A stretch of DNA of 64,000 bases. It comes from Zingiber officinale. Taxonomy: Eukaryota > Streptophyta > Magnoliopsida > Zingiberales > Zingiberaceae. The notes below the pieces were generated by a model. The model saw only the letters and a list, made by a program, of their open reading frames with translations, did not search any database and was not told the origin of the DNA. The stretch lies in the NCBI RefSeq assembly GCF_018446385.1, contig NC_056003.1, positions 22,007,198 to 22,071,197 of the forward strand, written 5' to 3'. This document shows, piece after piece, positions 25,801-37,579 of the stretch (position 1 is its first letter; every line of letters starts with the position of its first letter). A program made the translations under genes and the position numbers.

Positions 25801-28800
25801 TATGATTCAGTTGGAGCCAAATGCAAGGCTATCCTGTCAAAGTTACTTGCAGAATTATGCATCTTCAATATTTCCAAGCTATTTCTCACCATCTCTTCAC
25901 AAATTCTTCTCTTATTTGGTTCCTCTTGATTCGGATGCAAGGGTGAGAATGCCTCTGCTGATTATAGTTGCAAGATATTTTTAATCTCATCCTAGTAAAA
26001 TGCGCCATTTGTTTCTTACATAGGTTGCAGCAATTGAAAGAGCATTCCATAAGATTCATGCACAAATGATGAGTGTCAGGTCATCAGAGGATGTGATTAT
26101 TGACTCATCTGCCTCTCCCAAACTTATAGATGAAGAAGGGTTTCATATGGAAGGTGTGACTCAAAATATGCTTTTGGCTAGGGGGAATGCAAGAAGCAGT
26201 CTAGAGAAAAGTGAAATTGCAGGCCAGGTTCAGCTTGTTGGAGCTATCACTTCGCTCCTGAGGGATGTAGAACAAATAAATTGTTGTACACACACAGATG
26301 TAACACAGAGGAATGGTATAATCTTGCCTACTAATGATTCTGGTACTGACTACACTACATTTTCTAAGCAATCAAAGATCATGAAAGATCAGTTATCAAA
26401 TGATTCCCAGGGACACAAGCAGAAAGATTTACTATTTCTAAGAAACATCTTGAAAGGCGATCTGGACTCTTTGATGAATGTTTATGATAGCCAGACAGAT
26501 ACATACTGTATCCCATCTTTTCCCAGCACAGGGGACAAAAACAGTTGTGATGGCATGGTCCTGATTGCATCGTTAGTATGTTCTTGCATAAGAAGTGTGA
26601 AGCAGCCACAGCTGAGAAGGGCTGGTCTCATCCTCCTGAAAACTGCTTCCTTGTACACTGATGATGAAGATCGTCTGCAACATGTCCTTCCATATGTTAT
26701 TGCAATGCTTTCTGACCCAGCTGCTATTGTTCGCTGTGCTGCTCTTGAAACATTGTGTGACATTTTAACTCTTGTCCAAGATTTCCCTCCTAGTGATGCA
26801 ATGATTTTTCCTGAGTATATTCTCCCAATGCTTTCCATGCTCCCTGATGATCCAGAGGAAAGTGTTAGGATTTGTTATGCTAGTAATATTTCTACGATTG
26901 CCTTGACTGCTTATAGATTTTTGGTTCGGGCTGAGAGCATAGCTGATGGAGGACCTCTTGACAAATCAACTCTAGGCCCCAAACAACAATCTCATGTTGC
27001 AGAGTCACCAGGAAAACAACAGGGCCAAAAAGTTGATAGTCAGCTTATGCAATTAAGGAAATTGATAGCTGAAATTGTGCAAGAATTGGTGATGGGTCCT
27101 AAGCAAACCCCAAATGTCCGTCGAGCTCTCCTGCAGGATATTGGCCATCTATGTTACTTCTCTGGTAAGAAGCATAGTAATGATTTCTTATTGCCCATCC
27201 TTCCAGCATTTCTCAATGATCGGGATGAGCAGCTCCGAGCAGCTTTCTATAGACAGATAACTTTCGTCTGCTATTTTGTTGGTCAAGTGAGTGTGGAGGA
27301 ATATCTTTTACCATACATTGAGCAAGCATTAAGTGATGAAATGGATGCTGTAATTGTGAATGGTTTGGATTGTTTGTCTGTACTGTGCAAAAGTGGTTTT
27401 CTGCGAAAAAGGATGCTTCTTGGGTTGATTGAGAAAGCTTTCCCCCTGTTGTGTTATCCAATCAATTGGGTTAGAAGATCAGCTGTTACGTTCATTGCTG
27501 CTAGTAGCAAGAGTTTAGGACCAGTAGATTCGCACGTTTATCTTTCTCCAGTCTTACGCCCTTTTTTAGACAGGGTCCCAGCTTCGTTATCTTCTGAAAC
27601 ATCTCTGCTTTCATGCCTGAAGCCTCCAGTCTCTAAAGTAGTATACCATCAAGTTCTGGAAAATGCAAGGAGCTCTGACATGTTGGAAAGACAAAGAAGG
27701 ATATGGTATAGCTCATCAACATATTCCAATCAGTGGGAAACCATTGAACACACTAGAAAGGTTTCTGGAGACATAAAATCCACCAAGATTTCTGCCAAAA
27801 GAAAATCAAATGCACAAAGTGGAAATTATGCAGCCAATATGACACTGGATGCATCTCTACCTGTTGTGGAGGATGTAGCTGTGAAAACAGGGATATCTTT
27901 CCGGACTTCTGGTTCAGTGGATACACGGGATTCTGTCTATTCTGAAAAAACTCAATTTTCTTCATTCACATCTCCACAGATCACGGCGGCTAATAATTCT
28001 CTTTGCGATGGACCTACTGATGGCATACCCTTGTATTATGTTAGTCGTGATAAACTTGCATCTGGTATTGGTCCTGAATCTTCATTTCAATGGAATCCAA
28101 AAGGGGTCGCCGCTTCATGCATGCCACGTTTGGAACCTCTCGACAAGCCATTTGGCTTATCTAATTCAGTTCCACCCAAACTTGTTTCAAGCACTTTTTT
28201 AAACATCAGCACCCACATCAAACAAGTGCAAAAGCAAGCTGATGTTGAACCTAGGAACTCTGAGCAATCTGCATTTCTTACCAGTAAGTTTCAGGATATC
28301 ACTGTTTATGACACTTTGAAGGGAAGCTCGTTGGATGATGCCTCACAATCTGAGTTTAGTGGATTGTCTACCTTTGCAAGAGCATCTTCAGTTCCTGATA
28401 CAGGATGGAAACCACGTGGAGTTTTGGTTGCTCATCTTCAAGAGCACAGATCTTCTGTGAATGATGTAACTGTATCTAATGACCATACCTTTTTCATAAG
28501 TGCATCAGATGATTCGACTGTTAAGATATGGGATACTAGGAAGTTGGAAAAGGATATATCTTTCAGGTCTAGGTTAACATATTCTCTTGATGGTTGTCGA
28601 GCTTTATGTGCAACTATGCTTCGAGGAACTGCCCAAGTGGTCGTTGGTGCAAGTGATGGAATGATTCATTTATTTTCTGTAGATTACATAAGTAGAGGGT
28701 TCAGTAATGTAATTGAAAAGTATTCTGGTATTGCTGATATCCAGAACAGAAACATTGGTGAAGGCGCAATTCTTAGCGTGTTGAACTGCTCTAGTGCAGA

Positions 28801-31620
28801 TAGTTGCATTAATCAGACTGTTTTATTCACCACCCAGCATTGTGGAGTTCATCTCTGGGATACGAGGGCAAATTCTGATGCCTGGACATTCAAATCTCTT
28901 CCAAATGAGGGATATGCCTCATCTCTTGTAATGGGTCAATGTGGAAACTGGTTTGTATCTGGTTCTTCTAGAGGTGTTCTGACACTCTGGGATCTTAGGT
29001 TCCTTCTGCCTGTGAATTCATGGCACTATCCCATGGTTTGCCCTGTTGAGAAGCTATGCTTACTAATTCCACCATTGAACTCAGTGGGTGCTGTGTCAAG
29101 GCCATTAGTTTATGTTGCTTCTGGAAGTAATGAAGTCTCCCTCTGGGACGCTGAGAATGGAAGCTGTCATCAGGTACTTAAGACCACTCACTTTTCCTCT
29201 ACGGTGTATTAAAGTAAATAAGTAAATAAATGTTCCAGTTAGGCGATGTGAAACTATGATAAACATGCATATCAAACGAGGAAGAGGAAGACCAAAAAAG
29301 ACTTGGTTAGCAATAATAAAACAAGATAAAATTTATTTAAATATAGATGATGATATAATAGGAGATAGAGCTCAATGGCGTAAAAGGATTCATACAGCCG
29401 CCCCCACCTAGTGGGAAAATGCTTGGTTGTTATTGTTGTTGTTGAAGTGATGCAATTTTATGTAAGGCTCTTGACTATAATGTATTCATTGAGATATACC
29501 ATAAAGTTTATTTTACATAAAAGTTTGTGTAATTTACATGGCTTACAAAATGGTCATCATGTTTTGTTTACAAGCTATTTGTTGACTTTTTCCATCTGAA
29601 GCGCAGATTTATAACATTTGAATTTTTTTTTAATACTCGTTTATCCAGGTGTGCAACTATATTTATAAGCATTACTACATTGTATATGTATTTTCAGTAG
29701 TTTCTACTTTGTTTATGAGTCCTTGATGCACCCACCTACCTGTTTAGTGCGTGGGATATTAAGATATTGTTAGAGTATTTTTTAGACTGAGTTTACTTGA
29801 GTTGCACAATGATTTTATCTCACCCCAAACATAATAAAATTAGTTTGTGCACCTTCTGTGGAGCCGGACCTCAGACATCCACACACCTCTTCTTTAAAGA
29901 TGACAGTGAGATATGTATGATTAGTGTATGGAAGTCACGATCCTACCTTTTACTAGATGCCTAAACCATCCTATTGCCTGCACAAAATGTGCCACTCAGG
30001 TCAAACAAATTAGAGGGCTTCAGACTAAGTTGAATCTGGTCCATCTTGATAAAATGAAATAACTGTATATTTATGAGAATCTGGCAAGAGGAAAGGCTCT
30101 TCGTATGAATTTTGGATGCCTTTTACATTTGGAAATACAAGATATTTTTCCAGATCTCATTCATATTCCTTGTGTAAAGATTAGCTCGTTACTACTTGGC
30201 TTTTTTTCCCCCTGAAAATGGTACTTGTCCTTGTTTGTTGTCAAGTTGCAGTATGGTGATTTTCCTGAAGAGAATTGTTGCATTCATGAATAATATATCA
30301 AACAAACTGCAGGTGTTGAGAGTAGCAAGTGGTGAACAGGAAGGTGAAACATCCCATTTTTCACGAGTATCAGGAAGGCCTTCTAACAAGCAAAGTCCAA
30401 AATTAGATGGGACAAGAAATATCAATAGCAAATACAGGATTGATGAGTTGAATGAACCTGCTCCTCGTCTTCAGGGTATTCGGTCATTGCTTCCATTGCC
30501 TGGGGGAGACCTGTTGACTGGAGGAACAGATTTGAAAATACGTTACTGGGATCATACAAGGTTCTCATTCAAATCCAATCTTTTTTTCTTGTTCTTATGT
30601 GAAATAGATTTTTTTTTAAAAAAAAAGTGATTATTTTTTTTTCATGATTTGCAGTCCTGAGCGTAGTTATTGTGTCTGCGGTCCATCAACAAAAGGTGTA
30701 GGAAATGATGGATACTATGATATTAGGTCTAGCTTTGGTGTGCAAATTGTTCAGGTAATTTTCAAGTTTATGTTATTTCTTTTTTGCTTCTTTCCTGGAT
30801 ATTTCATTAGTATTATTTGTACATCAAATGTATTTCTATATCATGCTCTCTGTTGTATTTAGATGCATAGTCAATTCTCATGAATGGTTCATTTAATTTT
30901 ATTAAGTAAAAGTTTGAAATGCTTATCGTGTTGAAATTTGATTGTACCTAAATCTTTATTATTACTTTTGCTTCCCAGTGTGTTTATTTGGACAGACCAT
31001 TTGTATGCATTTTCTCAATAAAAGTTGCTTTCAATCATCAAAAATACAACTGAACAAGCAAGGCCATGATTGCAAAATTGCTTCCTTGTAATCTAATAGG
31101 AGAAGAATAACCATATCGAGGGGGAAAAACTTGGTTGGTACATGTGCCGATATGGTGAATTATTAAGATTGTCGATCATTGTGCTTGGGGATAAAGACAT
31201 TAGTAGATGCTATGCTCGGTTATTAAATTTGTCTTATGCATTACCATGCAAGAAGATAATGTCTAATGTGATTATGAAGTTTCTTAGATCTGAAAACTTA
31301 AATCTACAATAAGTGTGCCTCTTTTTTTCTTTGATTGCAAAGGAACTGCCGGTGTTGATGCATGCTTTGCCTGACTGTTCAAGTAAATGAAACTACTTAT
31401 TTGCTAAATCTTTTCTCAACATGCTTCCGAAAATGTCAAACAGGAGATGAACAAGCGGCCTGCTACATCCAAGTTGACTCAGAAGATGCTCCTTTCCACG
31501 GCAGCAACCGATTCTGCTGGGTGTCACCGCGACTCGGTGCTTTCGTTAGCCTCAGTCAAGTTGAGCCAAAGGGTTTTGATATCAAGTAGCAGAGATGGCA
31601 CGATCAAGGTATGGAAATAG
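13870..31620 (+). CDS. VPS15: VPS15, regulatory protein-kinase-like subunit of the class III PI3-kinase
   Basis: VPS15 anchors and activates VPS34 on endosomal, vacuolar and autophagic membranes. Twelve exons join in phase: 13870-14067, 14148-14222, 14629-14751, 14945-14990, 15083-15243, 23492-23571, 25422-25527, 25766-25942, 26024-29173, 30313-30560, 30655-30754, 31444-31620, giving 1546 residues (about 1500 in Arabidopsis as remembered). The N terminus MGNK offers a myristoylation glycine. The kinase domain (about 25-320) has Lys54, the catalytic-loop HGDIKCEN (147-154) with HGD instead of HRD, and DFA (167-169) instead of DFG, both normal for VPS15. HEAT repeats cover roughly 500-840 and WD40 repeats about 1115-1546, ending DGTIKVWK. 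Intron 5 (15244-23491) is swollen to 8.2 kb by insertions. All junctions are GT-AG and I see no lesion. Confidence 0.96.
15244..17151. other. VPS15 intron 5, first part: no feature seen
   Basis: AT-rich intron sequence. Short frames have no recognisable domain. I see no terminal repeats or target-site duplications here. Confidence 0.6.
17170..17344 (+). mobile_element. Full-length Au-like SINE in VPS15 intron 5
   Basis: The 175-bp insertion is flanked by an 18-bp direct repeat, TTATAATATGTGCCTTCA (17152-17169 and 17345-17362). It starts GGGTAGCCTTGACGC (A-box-like), has the B-box-like GGTTCGAGTCG at about 17226, and then the body CGGAAACAGTCTCTTGCA and an end resembling the Au SINE tail. Several positions depart from the Au consensus as I remember it, so this is an older copy, but the long duplication is still perfect. 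Confidence 0.85.
17363..20885. other. VPS15 intron 5, middle part: no feature identified
   Basis: About 3.5 kb of AT-rich sequence. The part at 17540-17990 contains repeated GATGAG/GTGATGAACAT wording in fragments of frames and may be a decayed gene or element piece. I cannot classify it. Confidence 0.5.
20886..21350 (+). pseudogene. HMGB-type chromatin protein retrocopy in VPS15 intron 5
   Basis: The sequence follows a plant HMGB1-like protein from start to tail without introns: ATG at 20886 opens [20 protein letters not shown]. Then in other frames come [12 protein letters not shown] (21007 onward), [38 protein letters not shown] and, near the end, EVAND and FEVNDYEEE. Plant HMGB genes normally have several introns, so a continuous copy of about 460 bp indicates a processed pseudogene. 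Frameshifts and stops interrupt it, including a shift between 20950 and 21007, so it cannot encode an HMG box. No clear poly(A) tract remains. Confidence 0.82.
21411..22164. mobile_element. hAT-type non-autonomous element in VPS15 intron 5
   Basis: The 754-bp element begins CAGTGTTCTAAATGGTGG and ends with the inverse of CAGTGTTGTAAATGGCAG. Flanking 8-mers CAAGAAAC (21403-21410) and CAAGATAC (22165-22172) match at seven of eight bases, as expected of an 8-bp hAT duplication. Both ends contain CCGCCTAGGCGG-type palindromes. The GC-rich frames within (about 21540-21850) lack a transposase domain and look like chance frames or an unidentified captured piece. Confidence 0.85.
22173..23491. repeat. 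VPS15 intron 5, last part, with a diverged tandem duplication of about 350 bp
   Basis: A phrase of the form CAATGTACTA...TGCACTCTAACAAGGTGCT at about 22269 recurs as CAATGTACTA...TGCACTATAACAAGGTGCT at about 22612. The sequence around it (AGTTTC-ACAA-GATGAAA... and GATATT...GAAGACATACTTGA) is also similar over some 350 bp. The two copies are clearly diverged. I cannot say what the unit was. From 22980 to 23491 I see nothing further. Confidence 0.5.
23754..23863. repeat. 47-bp perfect inverted repeat in VPS15 intron 6
   Basis: Bases 23754-23800 (starting TTATACCCTCCAAGAAACCC) are the exact reverse complement of 23817-23863, separated by a 16-base spacer. The right arm is the left part of the insertion described at 23817-23957. 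A microRNA-like origin is unlikely, because one arm arrived with a SINE insertion. Confidence 0.95.
23817..23957 (+). mobile_element. 5'-truncated Au SINE fused to an inverted copy of local DNA
   Basis: A 15-bp direct repeat, TTTTATTAGACGTGA, flanks this insert (23802-23816 and 23958-23972). Its right part, from about 23864, is the Au SINE 3' end: GAAACATCCTCTTGCA, AAGACTGCGTACAAT, GGACCCCGCATG and CACCGGGCTGCCCTTTT-like sequence. Its left part is the inverted copy of the DNA immediately upstream. The simplest reading is that reverse transcription of a SINE RNA stopped early and switched to nearby chromosomal DNA before integration was sealed. Confidence 0.85.
23973..25421. other. Rest of VPS15 intron 6: no feature seen
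   Basis: AT-rich intron sequence without recognisable repeats, terminal inverted repeats or coding segments. Confidence 0.6.
29226..29444 (+). mobile_element. 5'-truncated RTE-like LINE tail in VPS15 intron 9
   Basis: This segment, starting about 50 bp after exon 9, matches the 3' end of the LINE on the minus strand at 40533-40850: CGATGTGAAACTATGATAAA, AACGAGGAAGAGGAAGACC, GATGATGATATAATAGGAGA and CCCCACCTAGTGGG. It ends in a (TTG)n run as RTE elements do. The encoded piece corresponds to the C-terminal RGRGRPKKT region of the reverse transcriptase protein. It has the same sense as VPS15. I could not find a clear target-site duplication. Confidence 0.85.
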
Positions 31621-34600
31621 GAAAAAGGAAAAGAACCGACTTCTTTGTGAAGGTCACATTGTACATATTTTTGTCTTCAATAATATTTGGAAATTCAATT
31701 TGTACAGAGGGATGATTATTTAGAAAAAAAAAATTGCAAGGTTTTCCACTTTCTTCCTTCCTATTTTTTAAGGAAGGCCGATGAATCTTAACTAGATTAT
31801 ATAAATTGATAGCTAATCATACTCGCTAATGAGATGCCACATTACCTAGTAATCCATTTTTTTCATGAATAATCTCTTTCCAACCAGGCCTGTAGCAGTA
31901 TTTTAAATTTTTTGGTGAAGTGCTCCAAACTTTCATCAATATAAGGTGAGTTAAACATTTAATTAAAGATAAATGGTATGTTATTTAATTCAAAATTAAA
32001 AATAATTTTAATCTCAAACGCAATTTTTAAGATATTAAGTTTGATCAAAATTTTCATGTTTTATGATATGCCAATGACAATAGTAAGTGCATACTAAATT
32101 CACCGCAGGATAATTATTAAGGAATTAAATTTATTAAAATAGAGTTACATTAATAAATATTGGAATAGATATAGCTATTAATCTTTTTTTTATTTGTAAT
32201 ATAGTTTTTAGCTCATACTTCATAACAGTTTGTGTATAAAATATGATTACAACAAGTCGGATTTGTTACGTTGTCTGACTCTCATACTCAACTGAGTGTG
32301 CAAGGTATTGGAAAGTGTTTGGATATCTAAAAATGACAAAAGATGTTCGTCCCACGCCCCCATCAATCTTGAATATCTAGAAATATGAGATGCTCAAGGG
32401 AAGTCAGATAACATAACATTACTCTATATTAAGTAAAATAGTATATGAAGTAAAATAACATATTACATAGATAAACTTATAAAAATTGATATTTTCAATA
32501 ACTATAAAAATAGTATTTAAATTATTTAAATTAAATAGTATTTGTATTATTTAAATAAAATATAATAAAAATAAATAAATAGAAAAGTGACAAATCTTAT
32601 TAGAGATTACACCGAAAATTGACAAATTGAAAAAGGATATTAGAAAACCTCAATTTATTTATATCAATAATTTATATATTCAAATTGCATTGCATCACTT
32701 TGAGTTTCTATCTTTATTTATTTATTTATTTTTAATTAACACCAAACATGCAACTTACCTTAATTATCTTAAAGATGATCGATTAAATTTCATCAAAAAT
32801 TTTCATCAACGATCAGATAAATTAAAAAAATACTTGTAACAAGTAACTCATGCTTCTTAGATAACCATCCATCTAAACAAAAAACTTTATGTAATCATGC
32901 TTCTGGTATATCGAGTGAAGTGATGTTACCTATCCGTGTTTAGCTTTCTCAATTGTAGATTATATAGAGTAAGAATACACATCACTTTTAAAATATAACA
33001 AATATGGAATGACTATTTAAACATAGATTAAGAAATAATTATTTTTTTTATATATTAGGTAGAGCCTTCTCCCCTCCCAAAAAAAGAAAAAAAATAATTT
33101 CTATTAATTAAGAATCACAATTTTAAGAGAATTAATAGTTCTAGCTCATTTTAATAGTTATTAGAAGCTGCACTGCACTGCGGTTGGAAGAGAAAAACTA
33201 GAACCAAGTTCCTTGTCGATTTAGTATCATTCAAAGATCAAAGTTGCAAAAAAATCCAATCAAAACCCGGTTCAACCATTGATTTGGGAAGACCAGGAGA
33301 ATCGACCAATTTATATAAATTCAATCCAGTTTATCAACCTTAAAAATGATAAAATTACCTTTCTATAAACAAACACCTAAACCTTTTAATTAATATTGTT
33401 ATTAATTTTTAAGTTAACCTAGTCGTTAAAACACTTTATATTCTTATTCTTCACCAACCGAATAGGGTGACCATGAAACACCTACCTTAAAAGAAGCCAT
33501 CCATGTCGGACACCATTAACCTCCTCAACTCCATCTCACCTCTCGCATGACCACTTCGCCTAAAAGTCACTAAGCCACTAAGCTGATCGATCCCCCAATG
33601 CTTCACATCCTCGTCCTAACCTCAAGCACACTGATGAACTCGCCCATATACAACTGTCCTCGGCGAACCATCCTTCTTTGTCAATGCTTACAATATAACC
33701 CCCACATAACAAGGGCAGCAAGAAACTTGCCCCGAGTAGCAAGTATATCAAGAAACTTGTACATTAAACCCCTAAAATAGATTATCAGTGCCACAAGAGA
33801 ATATTTCCGCGAAACAAATAGAACTAAGCAATCTACTACTGACATGTTATTTGCTCTTTGAACTATTCACTGAGGTTATATGACCTTCTAGAGACACTTT
33901 TCACTATGAATTGAGCAAAGAAAAGAGAGACTAAGCACATATTCCATCTAAAGCACAAGATTCTATTCCCCTTTGGGTCGCCACACAAGAGATTGATCTA
34001 TTTGGAATTAAAACATGTTCCCTTTTATAGGTTCATCTTGTTTTGTCAGCCTAGCACCTTTGGAAATTCAAGTTGAAGATATTGAATCCTTGTCTTAGTA
34101 GAGAACCATAGTATCATCCATATGTCGAGCAATATGCATCCTACTTAGAATGATGTTTGTTGGACACACCTTTTACGATATAGTTTCCTTTAACTACTGT
34201 GAAAGGGAAAAAAAAATCAACTACATAAATCAGTGTGGGCAGGGTGGATTACCTTCTTGTGCCATTTTTGCTTGTAGAACATCATCTTCATCCTTTTTTT
34301 CCCTTTCTGATCAATAAACTCTCCTACCGAATGCCCCACTGGATAAAAAATCTTCTCTTCTTTTGCTGCACAGCTTGGATGCTCTATAAACATGCTTCCA
34401 AGTTGGATCATGACATTATAGTAAGTAACATTCTACAGTTTAGCAAATAAAAATAGACATCATCATTCATCAATCACTCTGAAAAACAAAGCCAGGCCCA
34501 ATGATTCATTGCCACAGAAAAAAACAGATTCTTACAGATAACGTATGACCAGTCTTTCACAGTGGAATCATGGATTGATAAGCATTTTTTAAATAAAGAA

Positions 34601-36550
34601 AACACAGACAAAATGTTTGAATTGTAGTAAACAATGAGCACCTCTATAAAACAAAGTAAGATGACAGTAAATGTGCAAAGCAAATCAAGTAGATATCTAC
34701 CAATTTGCGTCAACTCATTAAAAGATCAAACCATTGCTTCAGGCTTGGCCTGCGGAAGAAAGCAAACAAGTCCATAGCATGCATGTGAGAATAAACAAAC
34801 AGATTTAAGCATAACTTCAACATCAAACTCCAGCAGTTCTTACAGTAACATAAAAGAGTCCATTAAATTCATGTGGCTTACCTTTTGAAGAGCAGATTGA
34901 GTGAAAATAGCAGTGTTCCAAAAATCTCAGTGCCAGTAATATCAAACTTTGATCTTAAGTCAAAATAGGGGCTCATCTCCTTAAAACACATAGTCAATCC
35001 GGTAGGAAAGGCCTTCAAGCTCATCACACTTACCTGCTACTCTTAGCACACCACCAAATTTTTAATAGCTAAAATTATGCTGCCTTAATGTAAAGTTTGA
35101 TAAAAACTAGAACTTCAGCTGATAGGATAAAAGAAAAGAACCAAATACCACAAACAGAAGGAGCCAGGTGGCCAGAGATGAAAGGGAGATACCTAACCAA
35201 AACTAAGAGTTTCATCATTAAAAGTTTTAGATTTTGTAAAACTTTATTTTGGTGGTTTTGGTGGATTGTCTTTTTTTGGAGATTAAGACTTTGAAGGAAG
35301 TCTCCAAATTAGTATCTTATTTAGGATTGTAGGGAAGCTTTGGTAGAAATATAATTTAATTTGATTTATTTTTTAATTTATAATTTTGTATATTTCTTAG
35401 TCGGTCCTTTTTAAGTATTGAATTCTTTCTTTACTTGAATATTTTTATTTTTATTTTTTCAATTTTTTCTGATTTGGAGTTTTCAAAGACACCCCAATCC
35501 CCTCATTCTAATCATCTTTGCATAATAAAATTATTCATTGTTTGTGTGAGGTTGTTCATTTCTCTATGTGAGATAATTTATCCCTCAAGTTGCATCAAGT
35601 GGTACCATTTTCTTTGTGTGAATTTCGATCTGTTTTCCTAGTACATTAATACCCTCTCTAACAATAAATGTAACTATAAATCCAACTTCCATCAAAATAG
35701 CATATAGACGTGTACAATATGCTAACTAATCAGTAAAAAGGTACTGATAGTGTAAAGGATTCTCAACCTGACACCAATTCTGACCTTGTCCTTTAGGGAT
35801 CACATGATTCTTGACAAAGAATTGATTGGTGTAATCTTCTTTTTCTTTAATTCAACGACCGCCGGTCTATCTCCTCACTTCTCCTTCACCATCTTTTCCC
35901 CCATCTGTTCTCATCTTTCTTATTTAGTCTCCTGGTGTCCAACTAACTTTTCTGTCTGTAAAATGGTTTGATATAAAGGAGAGTTGAATTGAAAGTTAGA
36001 TACAGATAGAAACAGCATGGTGTAATGGATTTAGACATAACAAGGGTTTAAAGACCAAGATATAGAAGGTGATTGAACTAAGAAATAGGGGAAATAAAGA
36101 ATGTTAGAGAAGCCAAATTTGTCAAAGTGCAAGTTGAACAAGACAAAAGATGCATACCTACCACCAAGCAACAGTTCTAATTTCAGAGGAGGTCCTGCTG
36201 CAGTGGAAGAGAAATACAAAGAATTAGAAGTATGACCCTGTTGCCGGTCCTCCAGAATCAACCAGTCATTCACGAATATCCTTTTGGAGACTCAATTGAA
36301 ACAATTTAGGCAAATTCAAATTTGTACTGAAGCAAACATAGCACATGGCATTAAAGCTCATTGTGTTGATATTAAAAATCAAGGACCTAAATCACAATAG
36401 CTAATGCTATGTACCAAGGAGCTATGAAAATTGCTTACCAAAATCAAGCTTGGATAGTACAGGAAGAAGATCTAAGCATCACACCACCTAAAGAAAAACA
36501 AATAGTTTTTTTACTATTAAATTTTTTATTTTTATTTTTCATTCTTTTGC
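31621..36550. other. Intergenic region between VPS15 and CAF1: no gene seen
   Basis: Nearly 5 kb of AT-rich DNA. The first few hundred bases are the VPS15 3' flank, and the last few hundred, including the minus-strand stop at 36551, are the CAF1 3' flank. I looked for terminal inverted repeats, LTR ends and protein motifs and found none that I trust. Confidence 0.55.
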
Positions 36551-37378
36551 TCAATGAGCAGTTTGTCCATTCTCAGGACCCAGCCCATACAACACACCTG
36601 CATACCTCTCAGTTGAGCCACTAAAAAATGACTCCTTCAATTTCCTGAAAGCGCAAGAAGTAAGCAGGCTGTCAGAACCGGCCTGGTGGCATATCCCAAC
36701 TCTTTCTAATTCAAGCAATTCGGCAAGCTTATTTAGGCCCCCATGGAGGCTGTTGCAGAACTTCATGAGGTGTTTGACATCGTACACGGTTGGGAAGTAG
36801 ATCCTGATCAAATTGAAGAAGCCCACTTGGGTGTCGGGGAGGTGCTGGCAAGTGAGCACCTTGAGAAGGTAACCGAAATCATAGCCGCTGTGGAATGTGA
36901 CCCAATGAACGGAGTCATTAAGCACGATCCCGGACGACATGAGGAGCTCACCGAACCGCTGGGCGTCGATCCCTTCCTCGCTGTTCCTCTCGAAGTCGAT
37001 GCCGCTCTGCCGGAGGAGTTCGATGGAGTCGGTAGAGAAGACGTCGCACTGCAAGTCGAACTCGCGGAAATTGAACTGCCAGACGCAGCCACGGCTGCTG
37101 CCGCAGGTCGGGAGGTTGCCGCGTTCGTCGGAGAAGGTGAGACCGAGCTGGATGAGCTTGAGCACGTCGACGTTGGCCTTGAGAGTGGCGTAGTTGAAGT
37201 CAGCACTGCTGCGGAAGGTGCCGAGGGGTCGGCAGACGATGCCGGGGAACTCGGTGTCCATGGCGACGTAGGGGAAGTCATCCACCACCTCGCGGATTAG
37301 GGCGAACTCTGCCTCGAGATTATCGGCCCACACCTCGCGGATCTGGACAGTCTCCGTCTTCGGAAGGATCGCCGACAT
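36551..37378 (-). CDS. CAF1: CAF1-type poly(A) ribonuclease, CCR4-NOT deadenylase subunit
   Basis: CAF1 shortens mRNA poly(A) tails as a catalytic subunit of the CCR4-NOT complex. The reading frame is intronless, as in many plant CAF1 genes, and gives 275 residues from the ATG at 37378. Family N termini read M(S)xILPKxExxxIREVW, which supports this start; the frame remains open upstream to an ATG at 37579, adding 67 unrelated residues. DEDD-nuclease residues are Asp41 and Glu43 (DTEFPG), Asp167 ([10 protein letters not shown]) and Asp236 ([10 protein letters not shown]), with His231 making it DEDDh. All are present and no lesion is seen. The GC content is far above the flanks, giving long antisense shadow frames. 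Confidence 0.95.
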   Translation of the reverse strand: MSAILPKTETVQIREVWADNLEAEFALIREVVDDFPYVAMDTEFPGIVCRPLGTFRSSADFNYATLKANVDVLKLIQLGLTFSDERGNLPTCGSSRGCVWQFNFREFDLQCDVFSTDSIELLRQSGIDFERNSEEGIDAQRFGELLMSSGIVLNDSVHWVTFHSGYDFGYLLKVLTCQHLPDTQVGFFNLIRIYFPTVYDVKHLMKFCNSLHGGLNKLAELLELERVGICHQAGSDSLLTSCAFRKLKESFFSGSTERYAGVLYGLGPENGQTAH

Positions 37379-37579
37379 CGCACCGGCGTCAATCGGAATG
37401 AAATCCCTAATCGGGGGATTGACCTCGAACCGAACCATATCGGGGGAGACCGGAGAAAAAACGTGGGCTGATTGGATCGAGAGGCCACCGATCCAATAAC
37501 CCGAAAGGGCTCCGGAGAGAATGAGGCGCCGTGGCATGATCTGATTGAAGAATCGAAAAGGCATATTCTTGGTTACCAT

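Noticed and set aside
35097-35971. Short frames between VPS15 and CAF1
   Set aside because: AT-rich, Phe/Ile/Ser-rich translations with no homologous wording; chance frames.
36743-37300. 185-codon frame on the plus strand over CAF1
   Set aside because: Antisense shadow of the GC-rich CAF1 coding sequence; acidic, low-complexity translation without a domain.
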